Positions 15,788 through 25,983 of a DNA stretch of 64,000 nucleotides are shown here, piece after piece; position 1 is the first letter of the stretch, and each line of letters begins with the position of its first letter. Under the pieces are notes generated by a model. It made no database searches and had not been told where the DNA came from. It worked only from the letters and a program-made list of their open reading frames with translations. A program made the translations under genes and the position numbers. Source of the DNA: Clostridium neonatale (GTDB taxonomy: Bacteria > Bacillota > Clostridia > Clostridiales > Clostridiaceae); contig NZ_LN890328.1 of NCBI RefSeq assembly GCF_001458595.1, positions 1,918,903-1,982,902 on the forward strand, read 5' to 3'.

Positions 15788-17323
15788 TTATTTAGCAAAA
15801 TCAACTGCCCTAGTTTCCCTAATAACATTGATTTTTATTTGACCTGGATATTCTAACTGTTCTTCAACACTCTTTACTAAATTACGTGCTAATTCAACAG
15901 TACCAGCATCATCAATTTTTTCTGGTTTAACCATAATTCTTATCTCTCTACCAGCTTGAATTGCATATGACTTTTCTACACCTTCATACGAATTTGCTAT
16001 TTCTTCCAATTTTTCCAGTCTCTTAATATAAGCTTCTAATGTTTCTCTTCTCGCACCAGGCCTTGCTGCTGATATAGCATCTGCTGCTTGAACTAGCACT
16101 GATTCTAAACATATCATTTCTACATCCCCATGATGAGCTGATATAGCATTGACTACTAATGGTGATTCATGATACTTCTTTGCAAGGTCTCCTCCTATTA
16201 ATGCATGAGGGCCTTCTATGTCTACAACTTTTCCTATATCATGTAATAAACCTGCTCTTTTAGCTAAAGCAACATCTAAACCTAGTTCTGATGCCATAAG
16301 TCCTGCCAAATTTGAAACTTCTATTGAATGTTTCAAAACATTTTGACCATAACTTGTTCTGTACTTTAATCTACCAACAAGTTTTATTATTTCTGGGTGT
16401 AGTCCATGTACACTAGTTTCCAGGGCTGCTTGTTCCCCTTCTTCCTTAATATTGTTTTCTACATCTTTCTTTGCTCTTTCAACCATCTCTTCGATTCTTG
16501 CTGGATGTATTCTACCATCCACAATTAACTTTTCTAAGGCTAATCTTGCCACTTCTCTTCTAATTGGATCAAAGCTAGAAAGAATTACTGCCTCTGGAGT
16601 ATCATCTATTATTAAATCAACTCCTGTTAATGTTTCTAAGGTTCTTATATTTCTACCTTCTCTACCTATGATTCTACCTTTCATTTCATCATTAGGTAAC
16701 GCAACAACCTGTACAGTGGTTTCTGACACATGATCTGCCGCGCATCTTTGAATAGCATTTGTAATTATTTCCCTTGCTCTTTTATCTGCTTCTTCTTTAG
16801 CTCTGCTTTCAATATCTTTTATCATTAAAGCAGTATCATGTGTAATTTCTTTTTTCACTTCATCTAAAAGGATTTCACGAGCTTCCTCGCTAGAAAGGGA
16901 TGAAATCTTCTCAAGTTCAGCTCTTCTTTCATGAAATAGTTCCTTTGTTTTTGTTTCTATTTCTTCTACTTCAAGCATTCTTTGATTTAATGTTTCATCT
17001 TTTTTCTCAATAAGTTCACTTTTCTTGTCAAGTGCTTCTTCTCTTTGAATTACTCTTCTTTCAAGTCTCTGAATTTCATTTCTTCTTTCACGAGATTCTT
17101 TGTCAAAATCACTTCGTAATTTATGAAGCTCTTCCTTGGCTTCAAGAATTGATTCCTTTTTCATAGCTTCTGCATCTTTTTTTGCTTTTTCAAGCACTTC
17201 TTTTGATTCTTTTTCAAGTGCTTCTATCTTATTCTTTGATGCTTGTTGAATTGTTTTATAAACCACTATTCCCAATACTAATAAAATAACTATATCTATT
17301 AATATCAAATATACTGGATTCAT
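15788..17323 (-). CDS. rny: Ribonuclease Y
   Basis: A 511-residue membrane-anchored endoribonuclease that starts mRNA decay. Order of parts: N-terminal transmembrane helix (about 5-25), a long charged coiled coil (about 30-200), a KH domain with [17 protein letters not shown], and an HD domain with LLHDIGK and ISAHHGD metal ligands. AGGAGG precedes the ATG. The gene has its own promoter and a leader of about 110 bases, and it ends in a terminator before spoVS; recA ends upstream with a separate terminator. Confidence 0.97.
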   Translation of the reverse strand: MNPVYLILIDIVILLVLGIVVYKTIQQASKNKIEALEKESKEVLEKAKKDAEAMKKESILEAKEELHKLRSDFDKESRERRNEIQRLERRVIQREEALDKKSELIEKKDETLNQRMLEVEEIETKTKELFHERRAELEKISSLSSEEAREILLDEVKKEITHDTALMIKDIESRAKEEADKRAREIITNAIQRCAADHVSETTVQVVALPNDEMKGRIIGREGRNIRTLETLTGVDLIIDDTPEAVILSSFDPIRREVARLALEKLIVDGRIHPARIEEMVERAKKDVENNIKEEGEQAALETSVHGLHPEIIKLVGRLKYRTSYGQNVLKHSIEVSNLAGLMASELGLDVALAKRAGLLHDIGKVVDIEGPHALIGGDLAKKYHESPLVVNAISAHHGDVEMICLESVLVQAADAISAARPGARRETLEAYIKRLEKLEEIANSYEGVEKSYAIQAGREIRIMVKPEKIDDAGTVELARNLVKSVEEQLEYPGQIKINVIRETRAVDFAK

Positions 17324-17437
17324 ATTAACACCTCCTAATTTATTAAATTCTCATTATTTATCATTAATAAGAAAGTATAGTAAGGTGTCATACTCTTCTC
17401 ACTGCATTACGAATATGATAAACCAGTATTCCTTTTT

Positions 17438-17466
17438 ATTCTATATTAAAAATAAAATTATGTCAA
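17438..17466 (-). promoter_or_regulatory. Vegetative promoter of rny
   Basis: TTGACA (17461-17466) with a 17-base spacer and TAGAAT (17438-17443) on the minus strand; a near-consensus sigma-A promoter 115 bases before rny. Confidence 0.8.
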
Positions 17467-17523
17467 GTTTGCCCAAATATTGATTATATACTCCATGCTT
17501 TTATTTACGAGTCCTTATTAGAA

Positions 17524-17563
17524 AAATATAGCTGTATACATAATTATGTATACAGCTATATTT
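17524..17563. terminator. Terminator after recA, 40-bp perfect palindrome
   Basis: Every base of 17524-17563 is matched by its reverse complement (AAATATAGCTGTATACATAA and its mirror). It sits 67 bases past the recA stop and should work as a terminator hairpin. It lies in the 306-base gap between recA and rny, which otherwise holds the rny promoter. Confidence 0.75.
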
Positions 17564-17629
17564 TACTTGTTTATTTAATTTTATATTATATTTAACTTAT
17601 TAAGATTTCTACAATAATTAACTATTTTC

Positions 17630-18724
17630 TTATTCTTTATCTACTTTATTTGCTTCGCTACTATCTTCCTTAACTACTTCAGTATTATCTACTGCAACTT
17701 CAGTTACTTCTGGCATTGGCTCAGCTTCTTTAAGATTATATTTTTTTCTTATTTGATTTTCTATTTCTAATGCAACATCTGGGTTATCTTTTAAATAAGC
17801 TTTTGCATTTTCTCTACCTTGACCAAGTCTTATATCTCCATAAGAGAACCATGCTCCACTCTTTTGAATTATCTCTTCTTTAACACCTACATCAACTACA
17901 TTACCTGTTCTTGAAATACCTTCATTATACATAATATCAAATTCTGCTTGTTTAAATGGTGGAGCCACTTTATTTTTAGTAATTTTCACTCTTGTTCTAT
18001 TACCAATTATAGCATCGCCTTGCTTTATTGAATCTATTCTTCTTATATCAAGTCTTACTGAAGCATAGAATTTTAATGCTCTACCACCTGTAGTAGTCTC
18101 TGGAGATCCAAACATTACTCCAACCTTTTCTCTTAATTGGTTTATAAAAATAGCAACACAATTAGTTTTATTAATTGTACCTGCAAGTTTTCTTAAGGCC
18201 TGAGACATAAGTCTTGCTTGAAGACCTATATGAGAGTCTCCCATTTCACCTTCTATTTCTGCTTTGGGAACTAATGCAGCAACAGAGTCAACTACAATAA
18301 CATCTATAGCTCCTGAACGAACTAACGCCTCTGCTATTTCAAGACCTTGTTCTCCTGTATCTGGTTGAGATACTATTAAGCTATCTACATCTACACCTAA
18401 TCTTTGTGCATACATTGGATCTAATGCGTGTTCAGCATCTATGTATCCAACTGCTCCACCTTTCTTTTGAGCTTCTGCTGCTATATGAAGCGCTACAGTA
18501 GTTTTACCTGAGCTTTCTGGTCCGTATATTTCTATAATTCTTCCCTTTGGAACTCCACCAATTCCAAGTGCTATATCTAAATCTAAACTCCCAGTTGAAA
18601 TTGCATCTATATTTAGTACATTGTGTTCTCCAAGTTTCATTATTGACCCTTTACCAAATTGCTTTTCAATTTGGCCCATAGCACTCTCAATTGCTTTTAA
18701 TTTGTCTGCATCTATCTTTCCCAT
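17630..18724 (-). CDS. recA: Recombinase RecA
   Basis: A 364-residue RecA of standard plan: N-terminal oligomerisation helix, ATPase core with Walker A GPESSGKT at 68-75, Walker [11 protein letters not shown], loop L1 [10 protein letters not shown], loop L2 with [22 protein letters not shown], then an acidic tail. It forms filaments on single-stranded DNA for recombination and triggers LexA self-cleavage. It has a strong promoter and a LexA-box sequence at the predicted start site, so SOS induction is expected. Confidence 0.98.
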   Translation of the reverse strand: MGKIDADKLKAIESAMGQIEKQFGKGSIMKLGEHNVLNIDAISTGSLDLDIALGIGGVPKGRIIEIYGPESSGKTTVALHIAAEAQKKGGAVGYIDAEHALDPMYAQRLGVDVDSLIVSQPDTGEQGLEIAEALVRSGAIDVIVVDSVAALVPKAEIEGEMGDSHIGLQARLMSQALRKLAGTINKTNCVAIFINQLREKVGVMFGSPETTTGGRALKFYASVRLDIRRIDSIKQGDAIIGNRTRVKITKNKVAPPFKQAEFDIMYNEGISRTGNVVDVGVKEEIIQKSGAWFSYGDIRLGQGRENAKAYLKDNPDVALEIENQIRKKYNLKEAEPMPEVTEVAVDNTEVVKEDSSEANKVDKE

Positions 18725-18745
18725 AATATATCCTTCCTTTCAATC

Positions 18746-18757
18746 GAACTTATGTTC
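18746..18757. promoter_or_regulatory. LexA (SOS) box of recA
   Basis: GAACTTATGTTC matches the Gram-positive LexA consensus GAAC-N4-GTTC exactly. It covers the expected transcription start, just downstream of the recA -10 box and 21 bases before the start codon. Confidence 0.8.
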
Positions 18758-18765
18758 TGTATATA

Positions 18766-18794
18766 ATTATAATTTAATAAAATTTTATAGTCAA
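18766..18794 (-). promoter_or_regulatory. Vegetative promoter of recA
   Basis: TTGACT (18789-18794), 17-base spacer, TATAAT (18766-18771) on the minus strand, followed at once by the LexA box. Confidence 0.85.
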
Positions 18795-18817
18795 TAAATT
18801 TCTTTTATTAATTTGCT

Positions 18818-18849
18818 AAAAGGGCTATTTCACTTATTAGAAATAGCCG
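18818..18849 (-). terminator. Terminator after pgsA
   Basis: GGCTATTTC (18824-18832) pairs with GAAATAGCC (18841-18849) over an 8-base loop, with a short T-run leftward. Confidence 0.7.
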
Positions 18850-18891
18850 CTTTAAATAAAATTATATCCATGTCTCTTAATTCTTAAACAA

Positions 18892-19482
18892 TTATTTATC
18901 TGTAGTTAATGCTTCTTTATTTTTAACGAAATATTCATATCCTGATATTATAGTAATTACTACAGCTGCTAAAAGCATTATCTTTGGAACATTCGCAAAA
19001 AATACTGCCCAAAATGCATTATTTGATACTAACTTTGTTAAATATAATGAATCTCCTATATTTACTTGTAAAAGTAATAATATTATTGCTATTATTTGTA
19101 TAACAGTTTTTATTTTTCCCCACCAGCTTGCTGCAATTACTTTTCCTTGCGCAGCAGCAATAGATCTTAGTCCAGATACTGCAAATTCACGTGCTATTAT
19201 TATTATAGCCGCCCATGCTGGTATAACTTGTAATTCAACTAATGAAATCAAAGCAGAAGTAACTAATAATTTATCTGCAAGTGGATCCATAAATTTACCA
19301 AAATTAGTGATTTGATTTCTACTTCTTGCTATATATCCATCTAACTTATCTGTTAATGATGCTAATATAAATATAAAAGTAGCTATAAAAGTTCCATATG
19401 GTATTCCTTTTACTGCAAGAAATATCAAAAATACTGGAACTAGAAAAATTCTAATCAATGTCAGCTTATTTGCAAGATTCAT
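18892..19482 (-). CDS. pgsA: CDP-diacylglycerol--glycerol-3-phosphate 3-phosphatidyltransferase
   Basis: A 196-residue integral membrane enzyme making phosphatidylglycerol phosphate. It has the CDP-alcohol phosphatidyltransferase signature DKLDGYIAR...[10 protein letters not shown] with the metal-binding Asp set (D-x2-DG-x2-AR-x8-G-x3-D-x3-D) and several hydrophobic helices. Its ATG lies inside the 3' end of rimO (17-base overlap), indicating translational coupling. Confidence 0.96.
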   Translation of the reverse strand: MNLANKLTLIRIFLVPVFLIFLAVKGIPYGTFIATFIFILASLTDKLDGYIARSRNQITNFGKFMDPLADKLLVTSALISLVELQVIPAWAAIIIIAREFAVSGLRSIAAAQGKVIAASWWGKIKTVIQIIAIILLLLQVNIGDSLYLTKLVSNNAFWAVFFANVPKIMLLAAVVITIISGYEYFVKNKEALTTDK

Positions 19483-20863
19483 TTACAACAACTCCTATTA
19501 AATCATAATCCATATTTTCTATTATTTTAACTTTAACAAATGATCCAATTTCTATATTTGCATTATCATTGTTTTTAAAGAATATATTTCCGTCTATATC
19601 AGGAGCCATTTCAAAGCTTCTTCCATGATAATATTCGCCATTATATCCCTCTACAAGAATATCATAGTATTTTCCTATTTTCAATTTATTTAATTCTTCT
19701 GAAACACATTTTTGTGTAAGCATTAATTTTTCTTCTCTTACCTTTTTAATTTCTTCTTCTATTTGTCCTACCATTCTTGCTGCTGCTGTATCTTCTTCTT
19801 GAGAATATGTAAATACACCTACTTTATCAAGTTTAAATTCTTCAAGAAAATCTGTTATCTCTTCAAAGTCTTCTTGTGTTTCTTGTGGAAATCCTACTAT
19901 AAAAGTAGTTCTTATTATTATTTCTGGAACTCTTGTTCTTAACATTTTTATTTTATCCATTATATGTTCTTTAGTTGTTTTTCTTGCCATAAGCTTTAAT
20001 ACATGGTTACTAATATGTTGTATAGGTATATCTATATATTTTACAACTTTATTATTATTACCTATTTCATCAATAAGTTCATCATACAATTCTTCTGGAT
20101 AACAATAAAGAAGTCTAATCCATTTAATTTCTTCAATTTTACTTAACTCTCTTAATAATTCATGAAGGTTTTGTTTTCCATAAATATCTGTTCCATACAT
20201 AGTTGTATCTTGTGCTATTAAAATTATCTCTTTAACGCCCTGAGATGCTAAATCTTTTGCTTCATTTATTATGTTTTCTAATTTTCTACTTCTAAATTTT
20301 CCTCTTATTTTAGGGATTATGCAATACGTACAAAAATTATTACAACCTTCTGCTATCCTTATATATGCAGTTGATTGCTTTGTTGTAAGTATTCTTTTTC
20401 CCTCATTAATGAAATCATCAGAATAATTTACATACTCTAATGATTTTTTATCTTCATTAATAAATGCAGTAATTAATTCATTCAGCTTGTTATAATCATT
20501 TACTCCAAGCATAATATCTATTTCAGGTATAAGCTTTCCAAGCTCTTCCCCATATCTTTGAGTAAGACATCCTGTAGCAATCAAAAGTTTACATCTATAT
20601 GTTTTCTTATATTCTGCCATTTCAAGTATTGTATCAATTGATTCTTGTTTTGCACTTTCTATAAAACCACATGTATTAACTAATATAATATCTGCGTCTT
20701 TTGGATTATTAGTTATTATATAGTCATTACTCATGTTTCCAAGAATAATCTCTGAATCAACTCTATTTTTATCACATCCAAGACTAACCATACCAACTTT
20801 GTATTTATTTGAAGAATCTCTATTTTTTATAGGATCCTTAACAATTTCCAAATTACTTTTCAA
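19466..20863 (-). CDS. rimO: Ribosomal protein S12 methylthiotransferase
   Basis: A 465-residue radical-SAM methylthiotransferase that modifies an Asp of ribosomal protein S12. Three parts are visible: the N-terminal UPF0004 domain ([29 protein letters not shown]), the radical-SAM CxxxCxxC site CNNFCTYC, and a C-terminal TRAM domain. The start is a TTG eight bases after AGGAGG; it gives a ~22-residue extension before the usual start region. [17 protein letters not shown] features favour RimO over MiaB. It overlaps pgsA downstream. Confidence 0.95.
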   Translation of the reverse strand: MKSNLEIVKDPIKNRDSSNKYKVGMVSLGCDKNRVDSEIILGNMSNDYIITNNPKDADIILVNTCGFIESAKQESIDTILEMAEYKKTYRCKLLIATGCLTQRYGEELGKLIPEIDIMLGVNDYNKLNELITAFINEDKKSLEYVNYSDDFINEGKRILTTKQSTAYIRIAEGCNNFCTYCIIPKIRGKFRSRKLENIINEAKDLASQGVKEIILIAQDTTMYGTDIYGKQNLHELLRELSKIEEIKWIRLLYCYPEELYDELIDEIGNNNKVVKYIDIPIQHISNHVLKLMARKTTKEHIMDKIKMLRTRVPEIIIRTTFIVGFPQETQEDFEEITDFLEEFKLDKVGVFTYSQEEDTAAARMVGQIEEEIKKVREEKLMLTQKCVSEELNKLKIGKYYDILVEGYNGEYYHGRSFEMAPDIDGNIFFKNNDNANIEIGSFVKVKIIENMDYDLIGVVVNESCK

Positions 20864-20993
20864 TATTTTTTCCTCCTGCGTTTTACTGATTTATAATTAT
20901 AACAAATTATAATTATAAATTACAAGTAGCTCTCTTTTCCACAAATTATTATACTACAAAACGATATTCATATTTATAAAAAATAGTTATGTA

Positions 20994-21016
20994 CATAAAA
21001 ATTTAACTTTTTATGT
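20994..21016. terminator. Weak terminator-like hairpin after ftsK
   Basis: ACATAAAAA (20994-21002) pairs with TTTTTATGT (21008-21016) just past the ftsK stop. The stem is only A/T-rich, so efficiency is doubtful. Confidence 0.35.
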
Positions 21017-21019
21017 GCT

Positions 21020-23455
21020 CTATTCTTCAAAATTATCTCCATCATCAAAAAGTTGTTCTCTCTTTACTAATACCTGTCTTGGCTTGCTTCCATCCTTCTC
21101 AGAAATAATTTTCCTTTCTTCTAATTGGTCCATAATTCTAGAAGCCCTATTAAAGCCTACTCTAAGTTTCCTTTGAAGAAAAGAAGTTGATGCCTGCTCA
21201 TATTCAACAACAATTCTTATTGCTTCATCAAGAAGTTCATCTACATCACTATCATTCTCTCCAGCTATTGAATTTTTAGAATCTGCTGTATTGTTAATAT
21301 GTTCAATTATATCCTCTTTATAATTGATATCACCTTGATCATTCTTTATAAAAGAAATAACATTTTCAACTTCTTCTTCTGAAATGAAACATCCTTGAAC
21401 TCTTAAAGGCTTATTTTCACCAACTGGATAATATAACATATCTCCTTTTCCAAGAAGTTTTTCTGCACCTGAACTGTCTAAAATTGTTCTAGAATCAATT
21501 TGTGATGAAACTGCAAACGATATTCTTGATGGAATATTAGCTTTAATTACACCAGTTATAACATCTACGGAAGGCCTTTGAGTTGCTATAACAAGATGCA
21601 TACCTGCTGCTCTAGCCATTTGTGCAAGTCTTCCAATATAATCTTCAACATCATTTGGACATACCATCATTAAATCTGCAAGCTCATCCACAATTATAAC
21701 TATATAAGGCAGCTTTTCTTCTATTGATCCCTTTTCATATAAATCATTATATGATTCCATATTTCTAACACCTTTTTCAGCAAATAACTTATACCTATTT
21801 GTCATCTCATTAACTGCCCAGTTTAAAGCTGCTGCTGCTTTTTTAGGATCAGTTACAACCGGAATTAAAAGATGTGGTATTCCATTATAAACACTAAGTT
21901 CAACAACTTTTGGATCTACCATAAGAAGTTTTACCTCTTCTGGCTTATACTTATATAATAAACTTATTATAAGAGAATTTATGCATACGCTTTTACCTGA
22001 TCCAGTTGCACCAGCAATAAGTGTATGAGGCATTTTGCTTAAATCCCCAACAACACATTTTCCTGAAATATCTTTACCTAGGGCAAATGATAATTTTTTA
22101 TTTGAATTAATGAATTCATCACTTTCAAGTACTTCCCTTAAAAATACCGGACTTTGTTTTCCATTAGGTACTTCTATACCTACAGCTGCTTTACCTGGTA
22201 TTGGTGCCTCTATTCTTATTCCAGAAGCAGCAAGACCAAGTGCAATATCATCTGATAAATTAACAATTTTACTTACTTTAACTCCAGGGCTCGGCTGAAG
22301 TTCAAATCTTGTTACAGACGGACCCTTAGTAACTTGAATGACTTTTGCATCAACTCCAAAGTTTGATAGTATCTCTTCCAGTTTATTTGCATTTTCTATT
22401 AATTCTTTTTTATCAGAACTATTAAGCTTCATATTTACATTAGCCTTTAATAACTCTAAGCTTGGAATTTCATATTCTTTTTCTTCTCTTTGCTCTAAAA
22501 TGTGTTCCTCTATTTCCTTATTTACAACTTCTTTAACGTCATTATCTAAATTTTTCTTTTTACTAGAGCTTTTCTTTTCTGAATCCATATTTTCATCTAT
22601 AAATGCGTTAATATTATCATTAGATTTTTCTATTTTATTTCTGTTTAGCTCTTCTAAAACTGCAATATCATCCTCTTCTTCCTCAGAATTTTTCATGAAG
22701 TCTAATATTTTTATTTTTCTATTAACACCTTGTAAAAACTCTTCCTTTTCTCTATTTTCTATATGTTTTTCTGCAGCTTCTTCATTATTATCAACAATAT
22801 TTATAAAAGTACTTTCTTTTTTCTTTCTTGAATTATCTGTTTGTTCTATTTTAGCACTTTTCTGTCTTCTGTTATTTCTTATTTGCTCACTTTTACTTGC
22901 CACTGTGAGTCCTAAATCATATAGTGTTATATCAAAAATCAGTATAACTGCAATTAATGAAAGTGCAAAAAATAATATATATGATCCTACAGTTCCTACA
23001 AATTTATATAGAGGATAGCATATTAAATATGAAAACATTCCCCCATGAATTACATGACTTTCATTTATGGCTATTGCTTTAATATTCGCCATAAAATCAT
23101 TATGATCGTGTAATGACTGAATATTTATTGTTCCACAAGTTAACATTACTATAATAACAACTAAAGATATTCCTATAAAACTTTTATTTTTTAAAGATAC
23201 ATTGCCTCGCGTTTTTATGTATTGAAATCCAAAATATAATAAATATATAGGTAAAGTATATGAACCAATTCCTATTAATGCATATGATATATTTTGAGAT
23301 AGTTTTGATAATACACCGGCTAAAGATGTGTATATAGCTACAGCTAAAATAAGTCCAGTTGCCATATATATAATTCCAACTATATCGGGATTTGCTTTAT
23401 CATTATTTTTTTGTTTATTTTTTTTGGTATTACTTCTCCTATTATTTTTACCCAA
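21020..23455 (-). CDS. ftsK: DNA translocase FtsK/SpoIIIE
   Basis: An 811-residue septal DNA pump. The N-terminal part has four transmembrane helices (about 25-185). A charged linker follows (about 190-330). The RecA-like motor has Walker [11 protein letters not shown] and Walker [14 protein letters not shown]. The C-terminal gamma winged helix (about 740-805, [20 protein letters not shown]) reads oriented chromosomal sequences. The start is TTG, preceded by AGGGGTGAT. Whether it acts in vegetative division, in sporulation, or both cannot be told; only one such gene is in the window. Confidence 0.96.
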   Translation of the reverse strand: MGKNNRRSNTKKNKQKNNDKANPDIVGIIYMATGLILAVAIYTSLAGVLSKLSQNISYALIGIGSYTLPIYLLYFGFQYIKTRGNVSLKNKSFIGISLVVIIVMLTCGTINIQSLHDHNDFMANIKAIAINESHVIHGGMFSYLICYPLYKFVGTVGSYILFFALSLIAVILIFDITLYDLGLTVASKSEQIRNNRRQKSAKIEQTDNSRKKKESTFINIVDNNEEAAEKHIENREKEEFLQGVNRKIKILDFMKNSEEEEDDIAVLEELNRNKIEKSNDNINAFIDENMDSEKKSSSKKKNLDNDVKEVVNKEIEEHILEQREEKEYEIPSLELLKANVNMKLNSSDKKELIENANKLEEILSNFGVDAKVIQVTKGPSVTRFELQPSPGVKVSKIVNLSDDIALGLAASGIRIEAPIPGKAAVGIEVPNGKQSPVFLREVLESDEFINSNKKLSFALGKDISGKCVVGDLSKMPHTLIAGATGSGKSVCINSLIISLLYKYKPEEVKLLMVDPKVVELSVYNGIPHLLIPVVTDPKKAAAALNWAVNEMTNRYKLFAEKGVRNMESYNDLYEKGSIEEKLPYIVIIVDELADLMMVCPNDVEDYIGRLAQMARAAGMHLVIATQRPSVDVITGVIKANIPSRISFAVSSQIDSRTILDSSGAEKLLGKGDMLYYPVGENKPLRVQGCFISEEEVENVISFIKNDQGDINYKEDIIEHINNTADSKNSIAGENDSDVDELLDEAIRIVVEYEQASTSFLQRKLRVGFNRASRIMDQLEERKIISEKDGSKPRQVLVKREQLFDDGDNFEE

Positions 23456-23527
23456 ATTTAATCACCCCTATGCTCTTATTTCTACATATGATAATTATTT
23501 CCCTCTAAATAAGATAACATTAAAAGC

Positions 23528-23558
23528 AAAAAAGGGCTATAGATTTTTTTCTATAACC
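23528..23558 (-). terminator. Terminator after tepA
   Basis: GGCTATAG (23535-23542) pairs with CTATAACC (23551-23558) allowing one G-U, followed leftward by six T residues. Confidence 0.75.
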
Positions 23559-23625
23559 ATTTAAAACATTAATTTAATTATATATTTTTTAATAATTAAT
23601 TTTTAAAAATAAACTCATATTATAT

Positions 23626-24345
23626 TTACTTAGATTTTTTTTCTCCTATAAGATTTTTAAGTTTATATAACGCTTCACTTATTCCACCAACTTCATCAAT
23701 AAGTCCACATTCAACTGCCTGCTTTCCTATAAGCATTGTGCCAACATCATTTAATAAATCATCTCTTTGATCCATAAACTTTTCTAGTACATCCATATTT
23801 ATATTGGAAGTTCTTACTATAAATTCATTTATTCTTTCTTGTATTTTTTTAAAGTATTCAAATGTTTGTGGTACGCCTATAACAAAGCCATTCATTCTAA
23901 CAGGATGAACTATCATAGTTGCAGATGGTGTTATAAAAGAATAATCTGATGATGTTGCAAGAGGAACTCCAATTGAATGTCCGCCTCCAATTACAATTGA
24001 AACAGTTGGCTTTGACATGCTTCTTATCATTTCTGCTATGGCAAGCCCCGCTTCAACATCCCCACCAACAGTATTTAAGACTATTAATAATCCTTTAACT
24101 GCATCATTTTGTTCTATATCTATAAGTTGAGGAATTATATGTTCATATCTTGTTGCTTTAGTCTGTGGTGGTAAAACTGAATGGCCTTCTATCTGACCAA
24201 TTATTGACAAAACCTGTATACTTTTATTTGGATTATTATTTATTGTATTTCCTAATTCCTTTATTGAATTTATTTTTTCTTTCCCTTCTAAAGTCTCTTT
24301 TATTTTTTCATCATTATTACTATTTAAAATATCATTATTACTCAT
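23626..24345 (-). CDS. tepA: ClpP-fold serine peptidase, TepA type
   Basis: A 239-residue protein of the ClpP/crotonase fold. VLNTVGGDVEAGLAIAEMI is the oxyanion region, GGGHSIGVPLATSS carries the likely nucleophile Ser, and MIVHPVRMNG the likely His. Homologues next to ftsK in Bacillota are named TepA (translocation-enhancing protein); activity is poorly known. There is no signal peptide. It sits between aspartate kinase and ftsK. Its ribosome binding site is inside a hairpin that resembles a terminator (24353-24383). Confidence 0.88.
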   Translation of the reverse strand: MSNNDILNSNNDEKIKETLEGKEKINSIKELGNTINNNPNKSIQVLSIIGQIEGHSVLPPQTKATRYEHIIPQLIDIEQNDAVKGLLIVLNTVGGDVEAGLAIAEMIRSMSKPTVSIVIGGGHSIGVPLATSSDYSFITPSATMIVHPVRMNGFVIGVPQTFEYFKKIQERINEFIVRTSNINMDVLEKFMDQRDDLLNDVGTMLIGKQAVECGLIDEVGGISEALYKLKNLIGEKKSK

Positions 24346-24392
24346 AAAAAAACCTCCTGTAATACTGTTATTTTATACAGGAGACCTTTTTT
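24346..24392. terminator. Terminator-like hairpin containing the tepA ribosome binding site
   Basis: CTCCTGTA (24354-24361) pairs with TACAGGAG (24376-24383), flanked by T-runs on both strands. In the leftward transcript the 3' arm is TACAGGAG, followed by G and seven T residues, then directly the tepA ATG. The Shine-Dalgarno is therefore in the stem. Confidence 0.65.
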
Positions 24393-24417
24393 TATACGTA
24401 AACTAGTCATTCAAAAA

Positions 24418-25626
24418 TTATATTGTGCTGCTAATAGAGAATGCTTTATGTAAAATATTTATAGCATTTATTGCATCTTTTGAATGAACTAAGCACCAAA
24501 TTGTCATATGTGAATCTGCAGTTTGAAGAACTTCTATTTTATTATCGCTTAGAGATTTTATTATTTTAGCCATTACACCTGGAATTCCTTTCATTCCAGA
24601 ACCTATAACTGCAACTTTGCTGCACTCATCAATAATATTAAATTTTAAATTTGCTTTTTTTAATATATTTTCTAAAAGTTTTCTATCCTCTTTACTTATA
24701 GTGAAAATTTGCTTATCTGGGAATATATTAATTAAATCTAAACTTATCTTATTGGCAGCTAATAATTCTAATATATCATTATATTTTGTATTTTCCTTAT
24801 TCTCATCTTTAGTAATTGAAACTTGAATTCTATCACCTTGACTTGTTATTCCTGACATTACCCTCTTATGTTTTCTATCACCAAAATTATTTATCAATGT
24901 ACCATTACAGTCGCTCATTGTATTTTTAATTAACAGTGGTATATTGCCTTCCATTGCTATTTCAACTGCTTTAGGATGAATTACTTTTGCACCTTGATCA
25001 GCTAACTGAAATACTTCATTGTAACTTATAACATCAATTAAATAAGCATCTTTTACTATTCTAGGATCAGCAGTCATTATACCATCAACATCTGTATATA
25101 TTTCTATCATTTCAGCATTTAATGCAACGCCAAGCAATGATGCACTTGTATCACTGCCTCCTCTTCCAAGAGTAGTTAAATATCCACTTTCACTAATTCC
25201 CTGGAATCCTGTAACAACTGGTATCCTACCCTGAGATATTATATCTAATATTCTTTTAGGCTCAACCTTAACGCACTTTGCATCACTAAAGTTATTATCA
25301 GTTAATATTCCTGCTTGCCCACCAGTAAGTGGAACAGCTTCTATTCCTGCCTCATATAAATCATTACACATTACAACTGAACTTATTGTTTCTCCACAAC
25401 ACATAAGTAAATCTTGAGCCAGCTTATTTTTGTATTTAAAATTATCATTGATTAAGTTAAGTAATGTATCTGTAGCGTATGGTGCGCCCTTTCTGCCCAT
25501 TGCTGACACTACTATAACAGGACTATACCCTTCATTGATAGCTATTCTAACTTTTTCAATTACTTTCTTCCTATTTTCTTCACTAGAAACTGAAGTTCCA
25601 CCAAATTTTTGTACTATTATTCTCAC
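24418..25626 (-). CDS. Aspartate kinase
   Basis: About 402 residues. It phosphorylates aspartate, the first step toward lysine/diaminopimelate, threonine and methionine. The kinase domain starts IIVQKFGGTSVSS and has GRGGSDTSA and EIYTDVDGIMTADP. Two ACT domains follow (about 265-402) for amino-acid feedback. The GTG at 25626 is chosen because GGGAGG lies seven bases upstream; a TTG at 25641 would overlap that site. The paralogue (dapG- or lysC-like) cannot be fixed from sequence. It follows a PRC-barrel gene with a 17-base gap. Confidence 0.93.
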   Translation of the reverse strand: MRIIVQKFGGTSVSSEENRKKVIEKVRIAINEGYSPVIVVSAMGRKGAPYATDTLLNLINDNFKYKNKLAQDLLMCCGETISSVVMCNDLYEAGIEAVPLTGGQAGILTDNNFSDAKCVKVEPKRILDIISQGRIPVVTGFQGISESGYLTTLGRGGSDTSASLLGVALNAEMIEIYTDVDGIMTADPRIVKDAYLIDVISYNEVFQLADQGAKVIHPKAVEIAMEGNIPLLIKNTMSDCNGTLINNFGDRKHKRVMSGITSQGDRIQVSITKDENKENTKYNDILELLAANKISLDLINIFPDKQIFTISKEDRKLLENILKKANLKFNIIDECSKVAVIGSGMKGIPGVMAKIIKSLSDNKIEVLQTADSHMTIWCLVHSKDAINAINILHKAFSISSTI

Positions 25627-25642
25627 GTCTATTCCTCCCAAA

Positions 25643-25924
25643 TTATAGCTTTACCTTCTTTACTATATCATCATCTGCATCTAATATAATAGTCCTAGCC
25701 CCTATTTTTTTCACACAATCCCATGGTATTTCAAGAAAATCTTTACTATTAAAAAAATTAAACTTTCCACCATTTAAGTTTATTATTAAATATTTAAAAT
25801 TGCCATCATCATCAATAATTAAATCATTATTTAGCAAATAATCATATTTCTCACCATCATTAACATTAATAAGCTCATATTTTTCTATTTCACTTAGATA
25901 CTTAACCTTTTTTTCTTCACTCAT
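25643..25924 (-). CDS. YlmC/YmxH family PRC-barrel protein
   Basis: About 93 residues with the PRC-barrel pattern of YlmC/YmxH proteins: KYLSEIEKYELINVNDGEKY, a middle variable part, and EIPWDCVKKIGARTIILDA. Function is unknown, though it is often next to dap or M16 peptidase genes in sporulating Bacillota. The ATG at 25924 is favoured because GGAGGG precedes it by six bases; an upstream ATG at 25945 has no such site. It stands between the M16 peptidase and aspartate kinase. Confidence 0.82.
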   Translation of the reverse strand: MSEEKKVKYLSEIEKYELINVNDGEKYDYLLNNDLIIDDDGNFKYLIINLNGGKFNFFNSKDFLEIPWDCVKKIGARTIILDADDDIVKKVKL

Positions 25925-25983
25925 AAAAATCCCTCCGCTTCTCATAGATTATATGATAAGTGGAGGAATATTATTCCTGTTAA

